NCBI GenBank assembly: GCA_016719785.1
Contig: JADJYJ010000035.1
Coordinates: 1 to 64,000, forward strand
Source: Candidatus Amarolinea dominans
GTDB lineage: Bacteria; Chloroflexota; Anaerolineae; SSC4; Amarolineaceae
Direction of reading: 5' to 3'
Length of the DNA stretch: 64,000 nt
The translations under genes were made by a program, and so were the position numbers. Positions 17,201 to 25,684 of the stretch are shown piece by piece (the stretch's first letter is position 1; every line of letters begins with the position of its first letter). Under the pieces are notes generated by a model that did not search any database, was not told the origin of the DNA, and worked only from the letters and a program-made list of their open reading frames with translations.

Positions 17201-17668
17201 CTATCTGACACGCGTGTCAATTTGGCTTGATGTCGTGCGCACGCCACGCCGCGTGTCGCCTATCACCAGCCCTATCGCTTTAACGAGCACCCACGCGATC
17301 AGTGCATAGACGAGGATCGCCACCAGTGGATTCACCTCGAACACGCTGCTCCCAAAGCGCGTCGTTCCAAACAATCCCACGAACGGGGCGAGGAACGGTT
17401 TCGTGACGCTGTAGATGAACTGCGCAAAGCCTGCGGCCGGGTTGGCGCCCAGTAGAGGCAAGACGAAGCGGATAGCGAGCAGCCCCTCCAGAATTCCGAA
17501 CAGCAGATAAATGCCATTCTGGACTCGGAGTGTCCCCTCCCGCCGCACGGCGTACGGGTCGCTGGTAAAGGTCTCCGTCTGCTGCGCCGTTGTGCGGGCA
17601 GAACCGCTCGTGCTTACATTCAGGGGCCTAACATCGGCGGCCTGCTCGTCACGTCGTTCGATTATCAT
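17201..17668 (-). CDS. YggT family membrane protein
   Basis: A 155-residue protein with a ~45-residue hydrophilic N-terminus, then hydrophobic helices at ~52-74 (GIYLLFGILEGLLAIRFVLPLLG) and ~115-138, with the YggT-like stretch FIYSVTKPFLAPFVGLFG between them. The ATG at 17668 follows GGAGGGTACACG. YggT proteins are poorly understood inner-membrane proteins tied to osmotic stress or cell division. Copy B of the shared promoter module and its leader hairpin lie directly upstream. Confidence 0.8.
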   Translation of the reverse strand: MIIERRDEQAADVRPLNVSTSGSARTTAQQTETFTSDPYAVRREGTLRVQNGIYLLFGILEGLLAIRFVLPLLGANPAAGFAQFIYSVTKPFLAPFVGLFGTTRFGSSVFEVNPLVAILVYALIAWVLVKAIGLVIGDTRRGVRTTSSQIDTRVR

Positions 17669-17698
17669 CGTGTACCCTCCAATTGGAGAAGGCTATCT

Positions 17699-17852
17699 CC
17701 GCCAACAACCTGGCGGATCGCTCTTCCTGCTATTCATAGCATACCAGAAGGGGGCGACCCTGTCGTCAGCGCAAACGCCAGGTTTTTCGTAGCAAAAACA
17801 TTGCCCCCAAGGGCAGCCCTTGATACGTTTGATGTACGGTGTTTGGCGTACA
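17699..17852 (-). promoter_or_regulatory. shared promoter/operator module, copy B, with leader hairpin
   Basis: Reading leftward: palindrome TGTACGGTGTTTGGCGTACA (17833-17852); a small GC hairpin followed by a T-run; TGACGA (17763-17768); a 19-bp spacer; TATGCT (17738-17743); and a leader hairpin CCGCCA-N6-TGGCGG (17699-17716). It precedes yggT by about 30 bp. This is the most complete copy of the five. Confidence 0.6.
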
Positions 17853-17878
17853 GGTTCCACGAAGAACCTTGTCTGCAA

Positions 17879-18571
17879 CTACGCCTCGGCCCTCATCCCC
17901 GCGTCCGTCAACCCTTCCCGCACCGCATAGAGCGCGGCCTGGGTGCGGCTGGCCAGATGCAGTTTGGCGAGGATGCGGCTCACATGGGCACGTACGGTGG
18001 ACTCACTGATTGCGACTCGATCGGCAATCTCCTGGTTGCTCAACCCCTGGGCAATCAACTGAAGCACCATCACTTCGCGCGCCGTGAGCGCTTCGGGCGT
18101 GGGCTGCAGCTCGGCGGGGCGCGCGATCTCTTGCAACAACTTGCGGGCAATGGTCGGATGGAGCGATGGCTCGCCGTGATGCACCTGGAGGATGGCCCGT
18201 ATGAGTTCGCTGGGAGAGGAGTCTTTGAGCAGGTACCCCAAGGCCCCCGCTTTGATCGCGGGGAAAACCTTGTTGTCGGCCGCAAAGCTGGTCAGCACGA
18301 GGATGCGCGTCTGTGGCTGACGGCTGATGATTTGACGCGTCGCCTCGATGCCGTCCATGCCAGGCATCAGCAGGTCCATCAGGATGACGTCAGGCTGGCT
18401 CTCCTGCGCACGCAGCACGGCGGCCTGGCCATTGTCCGCTTCAGCCACCACCTCGAAGCCACCGGCTTCAGAGAGCAGGGCGCGGATGCCCTTGCGCACG
18501 ATGGCATGGTCATCAACAATCAAGACGCGAACGCTTGATTCTTCTATCAATTGAACGGTTTTTTTTGCCAT
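17879..18571 (-). CDS. NarL/FixJ family response regulator
   Basis: A 230-residue two-domain regulator. The receiver has the acidic pair VDDH, phospho-acceptor Asp in VILMDLLMPGMDG and Lys in YLLKDSS. The C-terminal LuxR-type helix-turn-helix reads LTAREVMVLQLIAQGLSNQE, then IADRVAISESTVRAHVSRIL. No sensor kinase gene is next to it. The ATG at 18571 (MAKKTVQ) is preferred over a GTG at 18604 in the same frame, though neither has a strong ribosome binding site. It sits among the small stress-protein genes and is a natural but untested candidate for controlling them through the TGTAC palindromes. Confidence 0.85.
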   Translation of the reverse strand: MAKKTVQLIEESSVRVLIVDDHAIVRKGIRALLSEAGGFEVVAEADNGQAAVLRAQESQPDVILMDLLMPGMDGIEATRQIISRQPQTRILVLTSFAADNKVFPAIKAGALGYLLKDSSPSELIRAILQVHHGEPSLHPTIARKLLQEIARPAELQPTPEALTAREVMVLQLIAQGLSNQEIADRVAISESTVRAHVSRILAKLHLASRTQAALYAVREGLTDAGMRAEA

Positions 18572-18631
18572 CGTATCATCTTCTTTACTCGCCTGCCCTG
18601 GCACGGCGCGCTTGCATACGTCCGTCTGCGC

Positions 18632-19165
18632 TCAGGCGACCGGCAGGTTCACGAGGTCTGCCGCCCCCTGCAAGCGCTTCACCGAGTCGGCGGCGACAAC
18701 GAGCACATCTTCCCCGATGGAGAGCATCTTATCGCCTGGGATCGTCAGAATCTCGCCAACGACGTTCATGCCTGGCGGGACAGAGATGGAGGTCAAGGCG
18801 AAAGTCACCGGGTCGAATTCATAATCACGCACTTCGCCCAAGCGCTCCCCGTTCTCAGTCATCACTTCGTTGCCAATGACCCCGCGCTTGGCTTTGACCA
18901 AAGCGAGGGCTTCGGGCGCGTCGGCGGGAGTTCGGGCGTCGGCTTCTGTATTGATCGTAATGGCATCATCACCTACGCCATGCACGGCGTCGGCCGATAC
19001 CCACAGCCGCTCGCCACCCAGCATCCCCATCCCACCGCTGCGAATGCGCAGCCATCTCACCGCCTTGCGCTCAGCGTCAACGACCAGGTCGTCAACCTTA
19101 CCAACTTGTTTGCCCTCTGCCATCGTGATGACAGGCAAACCCTTCACGAATTCGTAGCGCGCCAT
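18632..19165 (-). CDS. tandem PRC-barrel domain protein
   Basis: A 177-residue protein with two PRC-barrel-like halves. The first is residues ~5-70 (GLPVITMAEGKQVGKVDDLVVDA, cited to its core KQVGKVDDLVVD); the second is ~90-165 (VMTENGERLGEVRDYEFDP). PRC-barrels occur in photosynthetic reaction centre H subunits, RimM and many stress-related small proteins. No other domain is visible. The start ATG follows GGGGAGGTTGAAAC. It lies between GlsB and the response regulator genes, all on the minus strand. Confidence 0.75.
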   Translation of the reverse strand: MARYEFVKGLPVITMAEGKQVGKVDDLVVDAERKAVRWLRIRSGGMGMLGGERLWVSADAVHGVGDDAITINTEADARTPADAPEALALVKAKRGVIGNEVMTENGERLGEVRDYEFDPVTFALTSISVPPGMNVVGEILTIPGDKMLSIGEDVLVVAADSVKRLQGAADLVNLPVA

Positions 19166-19280
19166 GTTTCAACCTCCCCAGTTCAATCCGAATGTTAAAC
19201 TTAGAAACGAGAACTAAATAAGTGTCCGAACATAGCCACCCCGTGGGCCGTTAAACCAGACAATTAAAAATTCTCGTTCC

Positions 19281-19547
19281 TTAAAACAGCCTGCGGCGAC
19301 CTGAAAAGGCCCGCAGGATGGCGATCACGATCATCGCGCCGATGAAGGCGACGAGGATACTGGTGACGTTGATGCCGTTCACGGCATTCGGCATCTTGAG
19401 CAGCGTCGAGGCCAAGAGGCCGCCCAACAGGGCGCCCACGACACCCAGGACCAGATCGCCGACCAAGCCGGAGCCGCGACCCTTCATCACTCTGCTGGCC
19501 AACCAGCCAGCGATCAACCCAACGACGATCCATGCGAGAATACCCAT
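19281..19547 (-). CDS. GlsB/YeaQ/YmgE family stress-response membrane protein
   Basis: An 88-residue protein with three hydrophobic helices and the family glycine pattern: GILAWIVVGLIAGWLAS, GLVGDLVLGVVGALLGG and VAFIGAMIVIAILR. Members, formerly called transglycosylase-associated proteins, are induced by stress and have no proven activity. The C-terminus is basic (GRRRLF). A close paralog is at 39094. Copy C of the shared promoter module lies about 100 bp upstream. Confidence 0.85.
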   Translation of the reverse strand: MGILAWIVVGLIAGWLASRVMKGRGSGLVGDLVLGVVGALLGGLLASTLLKMPNAVNGINVTSILVAFIGAMIVIAILRAFSGRRRLF

Positions 19548-19649
19548 GGTTCTACCCTTCCTTTTCTTGAGAGACGGTTATCTCCGTCAACAACTGAGCG
19601 ACGGCTCCCGCCGTCAACAACCTGGGGGGATCGCTCTTCCTTCCGTCAT

Positions 19650-19760
19650 AGCATAACAGAGGGGCGCCGCCCTGTCGTCAGCGCAAGCGCCACGTTTTTC
19701 GTAGCAAAAGAGTCGCCCAAAGGGCGACCCGTGCGACTTTTGATGTACGATATTTGACAA
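19650..19760 (-). promoter_or_regulatory. shared promoter/operator module, copy C
   Basis: On the minus strand: a TGTAC half-site (19744-19748), hairpin GTCGCCC-TTT-GGGCGAC followed by a T-rich stretch, TGACGA (19675-19680), 19-bp spacer and TATGCT (19650-19655). The second palindrome half is degenerate. It precedes glsB. Confidence 0.55.
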
Positions 19761-19805
19761 TCAGATGGTTGATCCGGAGGACCAGAGCCATCTGTGCTGC
19801 AAGCG

Positions 19806-19825
19806 GGCACGAATCGTGCCTTTTT
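19806..19825 (+). terminator. hairpin with T-run (rightward), between glsB module and C25 protease
   Basis: GGCACGA-A-TCGTGCC followed by TTTTT on the plus strand. It lies just past the stop of the leftward C25 protease gene, so its T-run faces away from that gene. It may still act as a transcript end or barrier. Confidence 0.35.
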
Positions 19826-19827
19826 CC

Positions 19828-22818
19828 TTAGGCGGAAAAGTGAAATCTATTTCCGCTTGCAGCATAGATGACCGGAAAATAGACATGGTTGATCCGGGGG
19901 ACCAGAGTGAGTTGGATGACCGGGAAATAGGCGTTGTGGGTCCAGGGGACGAGAGTCAGGTTCAGGTTCGTGGCTGGGTCGCCCAGCAGGGTGAAGGTGT
20001 CCACCAGGTCAAGCGCGCCGGACCCGCTCGCCACCAAATTCAGCTTGCCAGCGAGTGTTCCCGCGCCGATGGTCCCTTCATGGCGTTGAAAGGTTGAGGC
20101 CAGGAAACCTTGTGCTAATGGCTGGTGGCCGGTGGCGACGCCCAAACCGGTCGCCCCCCAGACAGCAACCGCGCCGCCCGCCGCCGCGCGCAGCAGGGTT
20201 TCATCCAGCGTCGTGCCGCTTGGCTCGTGAAACAGTCCGGTGAAACAGGTCATTTCCAGGACGACGGGCAATTGGCTGGCGTTGTGCAGCGCGGCGACAT
20301 CGTCGCGGTGAAAAAGGCGCTCGGCGGCCCACTGGCGCACCGACGAGTGGCCGCTGTACAAGATCAGCCCCGCGCCCGCGTTCCAACGCGTGAGGATGGC
20401 CTGACGCGTGTCGGTAACGGTCGTGGTTGGCGGGGCATAGTAAATCGGGCGGGGGGTGAATGGCGCTTGAATGAAGGCCGCGGCCAACCGATCGGCATCG
20501 GCGGCAAAGTCCCCGGCGTCGTCCGCGTCGTCAGCGACGAAGACGACGTTGCTGTTCCATGCGCCGGGGAATGGAGAGGTTTCGTAACGCACGATCTTGT
20601 CCACGACGATGTGTGTCTCCGCAATCGTGTTGACCGGCAGACGGCCCACGAGCAGATCAGGCAGAATGTCGCCGCCGCCTTGCGCGCCGCCATCGAGCAG
20701 TGCATACCGATTGTCGGCCGCGGTCTCGCCCATCCACGGATCCACGTCGGCCAGGTAAGGCGGCAGGAACGACTCTTTTGAATCGGTGCGGTAAAGTTTG
20801 GGGTCGTACGATCCGTCGCCCACCAGCAAAACGTACGCCGGCCGCGGATTCCACGTCATGTAGGCGTTTTGCAGGTAGGCGTGAATCGCCTGAGGCGTGG
20901 GGCGGCCGTCGAACGCGTCGTAAATCGCCTGCAGGTTTTCGACGGCCACTAGCAAACCCTGGCTCTGCCGCAGCGCGATCAAATCGGTCAATGCCGGTAT
21001 GAAGGGGGAGGGGGAAAGGATCAGGGTGTCGGCCCCGCTCAGCGGCTGCAATTCTGTGGCGAGGCGCATGTCTGCGGGCGGTTGAATCACGACGGCCGAG
21101 GTCAGCAGGTAGCGATGGGCGCCGCCGCTGACGGGATCGGTCACTGTGATGCGAGCAGGGACGATCCCGACGAGGCTGATAGGATTGTTCGGGACCGTCA
21201 CATCGTAGCCGCGCAGGCCAACCGTCGAGGTCAGGCCCAGGCTGTACGTGTGCGGCTCGCCATCCCCCGTGAAGAGAACCGATGATCCGGCGGGGACATT
21301 GCCCCGTGCGTAGCGCAGCGCAAACCCATCGAGCCACATTCCTTCGACGATGCTGCCCACCCCGGGCAGACGCAGGCTGAGGACGTTATTGGCCGCGACC
21401 AGCACGCCCGGCGCCACAGGAAGAGTGGCCGTGATGGCTTGCCGACCATCCCATTCGATGCGGCCCAAGCCGAACCCGTTGAGAGAAACATCGACGCGGT
21501 GATCGGGTGCGAGGTTGGGGAGGTCGGTGTAACTAATGAGCCAGAGTGTGATGGTCGCGGGCTGAGTTGCATCCAGGGCGGGGAACGCGCCGAAGGAATA
21601 GGCGGGGTGTGCGCGATCCGGCTGGCGCACATCGTCCCAGGTCCAGCGATCGCCGTCGCGCCCCGGCGGCAGGCGCCCGCAATAACAGGTCGGAGTATAG
21701 AGGGCGTTGATTTCGACCGTCCCCGTGAGCCAGGCGGTTCCGGCGGGTTGAGGCGCGGGATTGGCCGGGCGGCTCGTCATGCGCAGACCAGGTTGATCGC
21801 CGACGGTGAGGTAGTACACATCGGTGTTCGTCCACCGGCTGAAGCGGGGGTCAGCATAGAACAGCAGGCGTTCACCCGCTTGAAACGAGGGGGCAGCCGA
21901 ATTCCCATTGCCGTCCCATTGCATCGCGATTTCGGTCCCGGCGCGGGTGAGGTGTAGAAACTGCGGGTCAAGGCCGGCGAGGGGAAAACCGATCGCGGCC
22001 AGGCTGGCGTAGGAAATGGCGACGAGTCCGGGCTGTGCCACGGTAAGGGTGGCACGTGGCGACCCGGTTTGCCGTGGGGTCAGGGCAGGGGCGGAAGGTA
22101 ATGGGGAAGGCTGGACTTGCTCTGGATTGATCACCAGGCGTTTCAAGACCGTCAGGAGCGGATCCACCGGCGCGGGGCCGGGAGGGTGCGGCCACGACGT
22201 CTCGCCGGCATTGAATCTCAGCACAACGTGAATGTGCGTGGTGACGCGCAGTTGGTTAGCCATGGGGCGCACCGGAAGGAACGAGAGCCGGGCGAGAGAC
22301 ACGCCGCGCAACGTTCCAAGCAGGGTCAGCGTCACAGGCGGATCAAATTTCTCCGGGCATCCTATCGCTGCGAGACAAGGGGTATCTGTGCTTGCGGCAA
22401 AAGCACCGCCGATGACATGGCCTTCCGCATCGCGTTGAACGCCTGCCGGACGCGGCGCAAGCGCCAAAAGGCCGGGCAGAAGCAGATCGGTTGCTTCTAC
22501 CCGGCCGATTTCTAACGTGGGGTGCGCGCCCGGCGGCAGGGCCACCAGTGCAGACGTCAACGGCAACAGCGGCACGCCGGGCGTATCGGTTTGGGCATAA
22601 CCGGGGATGTTGACGGCCACGGTCCCGTCGGCGCGGCGGCTGAGGTCAGGCAGCGCCGCGCGCCATTCCAGGCTCAGTCCGTCCGCCAGGGCGCCCACCA
22701 CGGGGGAGGCGTGCGGGGGATGGAGAGAAGGCGGCAAGGCGCTTGCCAAGCCATCCGCCCCTCCAAACGCCAGTACGAAAACCAGCAGGGTGACGACCCA
22801 CCGGCGGATGCGGAACAT
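19828..22818 (-). CDS. secreted gingipain-type peptidase (family C25)
   Basis: A 996-residue exported protease. The signal peptide covers residues ~1-27. The catalytic domain starts near YVLLVGDGSYDPK (~650) and holds the active His in ILYSGHSSVRQW and Cys in VVLEMTCFTGLFHEP, with GDPATNLN closing it as in C25 peptidases. The C-terminus has two copies of an (I)xLTLVP-x-NH(A/V)YFPVI unit, similar to tails on other surface proteins of this phylum. A third degenerate copy lies past the stop. The start is 13 bp after the stalk-protein stop, so the three surface genes form an operon. It may process or release surface proteins. Confidence 0.85.
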   Translation of the reverse strand: MFRIRRWVVTLLVFVLAFGGADGLASALPPSLHPPHASPVVGALADGLSLEWRAALPDLSRRADGTVAVNIPGYAQTDTPGVPLLPLTSALVALPPGAHPTLEIGRVEATDLLLPGLLALAPRPAGVQRDAEGHVIGGAFAASTDTPCLAAIGCPEKFDPPVTLTLLGTLRGVSLARLSFLPVRPMANQLRVTTHIHVVLRFNAGETSWPHPPGPAPVDPLLTVLKRLVINPEQVQPSPLPSAPALTPRQTGSPRATLTVAQPGLVAISYASLAAIGFPLAGLDPQFLHLTRAGTEIAMQWDGNGNSAAPSFQAGERLLFYADPRFSRWTNTDVYYLTVGDQPGLRMTSRPANPAPQPAGTAWLTGTVEINALYTPTCYCGRLPPGRDGDRWTWDDVRQPDRAHPAYSFGAFPALDATQPATITLWLISYTDLPNLAPDHRVDVSLNGFGLGRIEWDGRQAITATLPVAPGVLVAANNVLSLRLPGVGSIVEGMWLDGFALRYARGNVPAGSSVLFTGDGEPHTYSLGLTSTVGLRGYDVTVPNNPISLVGIVPARITVTDPVSGGAHRYLLTSAVVIQPPADMRLATELQPLSGADTLILSPSPFIPALTDLIALRQSQGLLVAVENLQAIYDAFDGRPTPQAIHAYLQNAYMTWNPRPAYVLLVGDGSYDPKLYRTDSKESFLPPYLADVDPWMGETAADNRYALLDGGAQGGGDILPDLLVGRLPVNTIAETHIVVDKIVRYETSPFPGAWNSNVVFVADDADDAGDFAADADRLAAAFIQAPFTPRPIYYAPPTTTVTDTRQAILTRWNAGAGLILYSGHSSVRQWAAERLFHRDDVAALHNASQLPVVLEMTCFTGLFHEPSGTTLDETLLRAAAGGAVAVWGATGLGVATGHQPLAQGFLASTFQRHEGTIGAGTLAGKLNLVASGSGALDLVDTFTLLGDPATNLNLTLVPWTHNAYFPVIQLTLVPRINHVYFPVIYAASGNRFHFSA

Positions 22819-22831
22819 GCCTGGTACGATC

Positions 22832-23392
22832 CTATCGCCGCGTGGGGCGGTGCGCTCGGTTGTTCAAGCCAAATGCCACGACGCCGAGGCTGCCGACGGC
22901 CAAAGCCATCAACACCAGGATCCAGGGAGAAGCTCCGCCCTGGGGAGCAGCCGCGCCGGTGATCGGCAAACCAACGAATACCGTCGGTGTGGCCGTTGGC
23001 GCAGTGATGGGCGTGCCCGTCGGCGCTGGGGTGATTGGCGTGTTCGTCGGCGCTGGGGTGATCGGCGTATTCGTCGGCGTCGGTGTGTTCGTCGGCGTCG
23101 GCGTGTTTGTTGGCGCCAGTGTCGGCGTGTTTGTTGGCGCCAGAGTTGGCGTGTTCGTCGGCGCCAGAGTTGGCGTGTTCGTCGGCGCCAGAGTTGGCGT
23201 GTTCGTCGGCGCCAGAGTTGGCGTGTTCGTCGGCGTGATCGGCGTGTTCGTTGGCGTAAAGGTTTCGGTCAGGCCGACAGGCGCCATCGAGGTGTCGGCT
23301 ATGGCGAGCGGCAGGGTGCCGAAGACCAGCGAAACTGTTGTCAGGCCAACGAACAGGCTAATGAAAAGGTAGATAAACGTATGGCGGTTCAT
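22832..23392 (-). CDS. Thr/Pro-repeat stalk protein with LPxTG-like anchor
   Basis: A 186-residue protein. A signal peptide (MNRHTFIYLFISLFVGLTTV) leads to a long stalk of TPTNTPT and APTNTPT repeats (residues ~45-130). It ends with LPITG, a hydrophobic helix (WILVLMALAVGSLGVVAFGL) and a basic tail RAHRPTRR, the classic order of a sortase substrate. The ATG at 23392 has AAGGAGGATTCC upstream, so an earlier ATG at 23416 is rejected. No sortase is seen in this window. It is translationally close to the C25 protease. Confidence 0.75.
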   Translation of the reverse strand: MNRHTFIYLFISLFVGLTTVSLVFGTLPLAIADTSMAPVGLTETFTPTNTPITPTNTPTLAPTNTPTLAPTNTPTLAPTNTPTLAPTNTPTLAPTNTPTPTNTPTPTNTPITPAPTNTPITPAPTGTPITAPTATPTVFVGLPITGAAAPQGGASPWILVLMALAVGSLGVVAFGLNNRAHRPTRR

Positions 23393-23422
23393 GGAATCCT
23401 CCTTCAGGCGAAACATGGCTGG

Positions 23423-24736
23423 CTAACGTTTCCCCATCCATGGTAGATAGATCTGGGTCTGGAACTGCACGGCGATGGCGACGGATGGATTGTAGACCGT
23501 CTGGATGCCCTGGGTATCAATGTCGGCCAGCCAGTACCACCATGTGCCTTGAACCGGAGGCATGTCGAGATAACGATAGGTCGCGCCGGAACCAGTACCG
23601 CCCTGGATGGCCGACGGCTCGAAGTGGATCAATTGGGCCAGCGAGAAGTCGTCTACTGGCGCGCGGTACAGGTTGAAGCCATAGTTGTCAATTTCCTCTG
23701 CTGTCGCCCAATTCAGCAAAACAGTCTGTCCATTCCAGGTTACCATGAAGTAGAGCAGTTCCACCGCCGTCGGTGGCGGTGTGTTGGTCGGGGTTGGGGT
23801 GCTCGTAGAAGTTGCCGTCGCTGTTGGCGTAGGCGTGGGCGTGCGGGTCGCCGTTGCGGTGGGCGTGCGGGTCGCCGTTGCGGTGGGCGTGCGGGTCGCC
23901 GTTGCGGTGGGCGTGCGGGTCGCCGTTGCGGTGGGCGTGCGGGTCTCCGTCGCGGTCGCCGTGGGCGTATCCGTAGAAGTCGCCGTGGGCGTACCCGTAG
24001 ATGTCGCGGTTGCGGTTGGGGCGACGGGGCAACTCAGGTAGACGTTGTTGGTATCCAACGTCACGGCGCCATTTTGCGCCAGGGCTCGACCGTTCAAGTT
24101 TGCGCCGCTCGTCAGCGTGATGGACGCGAAGGCGAGGATATTTCCTCTGAACTCAGAGGCCGTACCAAGCGTGGCGGAACTGCCGACCCTCCACCACACG
24201 TTACATGGGTCGCCGCCGGTAACAGATGAACCGGACGATGTAATAAGCGTTGAATCAGATTTGAAAATCCAGACGCCAGATGACCCCGTGAGGGTTAGAT
24301 TTCCAGTCAGCGCGAAGGAGCCGATGGCGCAGTAGACACCCGGTACGAGAGGAGAGAGTGGCGTTAGGTCCTGCCCGTCCGGGTAGGTGAAATCGCAAGG
24401 CTGGTCGAGAAAGCCGAATGCAGCGCTGTTGTCAATCTGAGCCGCAGCCGCGTGCCCATCAGCGGCGTGGAGCACGCCGGGAGGGCCGACGATTCCCGGA
24501 GGGAAGCCAGTGACTGCGGAGCCTGGATAGACACCCAGGTCTCCGGTCACAGTGGTCGGGCCAGTACTGGTTACTGTCGAGTAACCCAGAACTGAGTAAC
24601 TTTCCGCCTCAACGAGTATCGGAGAGGTACCCGACGGGCGCGAAGCCGTGGCCATCTGAGACAAGGGGCTGCCCGTTGCCGTCAGAAGCGCGATCCCCAT
24701 GAACAGGACCGCTGCCAAACGAATGGGCTTAAGCAT
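23423..24736 (-). CDS. DUF3494 ice-binding-like surface protein with TATATRTPT stalk
   Basis: A 437-residue exported protein. A signal peptide at ~1-31 is followed by an ice-binding-like beta-solenoid (YSVLGYSTVTSTGPTTVTGD, AAQIDNSAAFGFLD, VPGVYCAIGSFALTGNLTLT, FRGNILAFASITLTSGANL), a stalk of RTPTATAT repeats (~245-310), and a fibronectin-like end (LLYFMVTWNGQTVLLNWATA) closing with IYLPWMGKR. DUF3494 domains bind ice in some organisms but also act as generic adhesins. It is first in the surface operon; copy D of the shared promoter module lies 57 bp upstream. Confidence 0.8.
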   Translation of the reverse strand: MLKPIRLAAVLFMGIALLTATGSPLSQMATASRPSGTSPILVEAESYSVLGYSTVTSTGPTTVTGDLGVYPGSAVTGFPPGIVGPPGVLHAADGHAAAAQIDNSAAFGFLDQPCDFTYPDGQDLTPLSPLVPGVYCAIGSFALTGNLTLTGSSGVWIFKSDSTLITSSGSSVTGGDPCNVWWRVGSSATLGTASEFRGNILAFASITLTSGANLNGRALAQNGAVTLDTNNVYLSCPVAPTATATSTGTPTATSTDTPTATATETRTPTATATRTPTATATRTPTATATRTPTATATRTPTPTPTATATSTSTPTPTNTPPPTAVELLYFMVTWNGQTVLLNWATAEEIDNYGFNLYRAPVDDFSLAQLIHFEPSAIQGGTGSGATYRYLDMPPVQGTWWYWLADIDTQGIQTVYNPSVAIAVQFQTQIYLPWMGKR

Positions 24737-24792
24737 GATTGATACCTCCTCGGTAAAACGAACGATTATTCGTCATCATCTCTTCCATACAT

Positions 24793-24905
24793 AGCATAGC
24801 ACCAGCGCGCCGTCCTGTCATCAGCGCAAACGCCAGGTTTTTTGTAGCAAAAAGGCCGTTCTTTTGAGCGGCCCTATGCCTTTTGTTGTATGATGTTCGT
24901 TGTAT
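24793..24905 (-). promoter_or_regulatory. shared promoter/operator module, copy D
   Basis: On the minus strand: a weak palindrome (TGTAT-N10-GTATC, near 24888-24905), hairpin GGCCG-CTCAAAAGAA-CGGCC with TTTTT, TGATGA (24818-24823), 19-bp spacer and TATGCT (24793-24798). It precedes the ice-binding-like gene. Confidence 0.5.
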
Positions 24906-24913
24906 CTCCTGCC

Positions 24914-25684
24914 TCACAAGGCATACCCACCGATGATCCCCCCCAGCAGACCCCAGGCGCTGCCCAGGATGGCTCCCGCCAGCACGTCCCGTGGGTAGTG
25001 CGCCCCCACGTACATGCGCGTGATGCCCACCAGCAACGCGCTCGCGTAGAGCAGGCACACCGCCCAAACGCCCGCGTGGAGGTACCCGGCCACGAGCGTC
25101 GCTATGAAAAAGGCCTGGCTGGTATGCCCGCTCGGGAATGAACGGCCGCCGGCCCGCCGGCCGACGATGCGCGCCTGGGACAGCCGGATGAAAGGTCGTC
25201 TCCGGCGCACCAGCAGTTTCACCAGTTCGACCACCAACCACAACGTCAACGTGCCCAAGATAAGCTCGTAAGCCAGCAGACGATCCCCGGCAAAGTACAG
25301 GACCAAGGCAAGCGCCGTGGCGACCATGCCGTTGCCGATCTGGGTGAAGCTCCACATCAACGTATCGAGCCAGGGCGGGTGGCGCCCACGCACATTGAAG
25401 AACAGGAAAGTCCAGGCGTCCATACGCTGGCCGGTGGACCACAGCAGCGAGAGTGTCAGCAAGCTAAAGCCCACGATCATACTTGCCAGGATGGGCTGGG
25501 CCTGCAGGCGGTGCCAAAAAAACATCCGCACGTAGGCAGGCAGCCATGCCAGGAACAGCAGCAGGCCGGCTGTGAGGGCGACCAGCCAGGCAAGCGGGCG
25601 ATTAAGACTCACCCAAAGGGTCAGGCGCCGCCAGGCGCCAGGATTCTGATCTCCAGGTAAGCGCATGTCATCCGGCGGCGGCAT
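24914..25684 (-). CDS. PAP2 superfamily membrane phosphatase
   Basis: A 256-residue membrane protein with about six helices and the acid-phosphatase signature: K-x6-RP in KLLVRRRRPFIR, PSGH in RSFPSGHTSQAF, and SR-x5-H in ITRMYVGAHYPRD (Thr-Arg here). It is expected to dephosphorylate phosphatidic acid or undecaprenyl pyrophosphate at the outer face of the membrane. The ATG at 25684 is chosen for GTGAGG nine bases before it and overlaps the lipid kinase by 17 bp; an ATG at 25666, right after that gene's TGA, is equally possible. It is last gene of the envelope operon. Confidence 0.85.
   Translation of the reverse strand: MPPPDDMRLPGDQNPGAWRRLTLWVSLNRPLAWLVALTAGLLLFLAWLPAYVRMFFWHRLQAQPILASMIVGFSLLTLSLLWSTGQRMDAWTFLFFNVRGRHPPWLDTLMWSFTQIGNGMVATALALVLYFAGDRLLAYELILGTLTLWLVVELVKLLVRRRRPFIRLSQARIVGRRAGGRSFPSGHTSQAFFIATLVAGYLHAGVWAVCLLYASALLVGITRMYVGAHYPRDVLAGAILGSAWGLLGGIIGGYAL

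Noticed and set aside
22982..23260. Repeated DNA in the stalk-protein gene considered as a CRISPR-like array
   Set aside because: Units are short, contiguous and code for TPTNTPT repeats in frame; no spacers and no cas genes.
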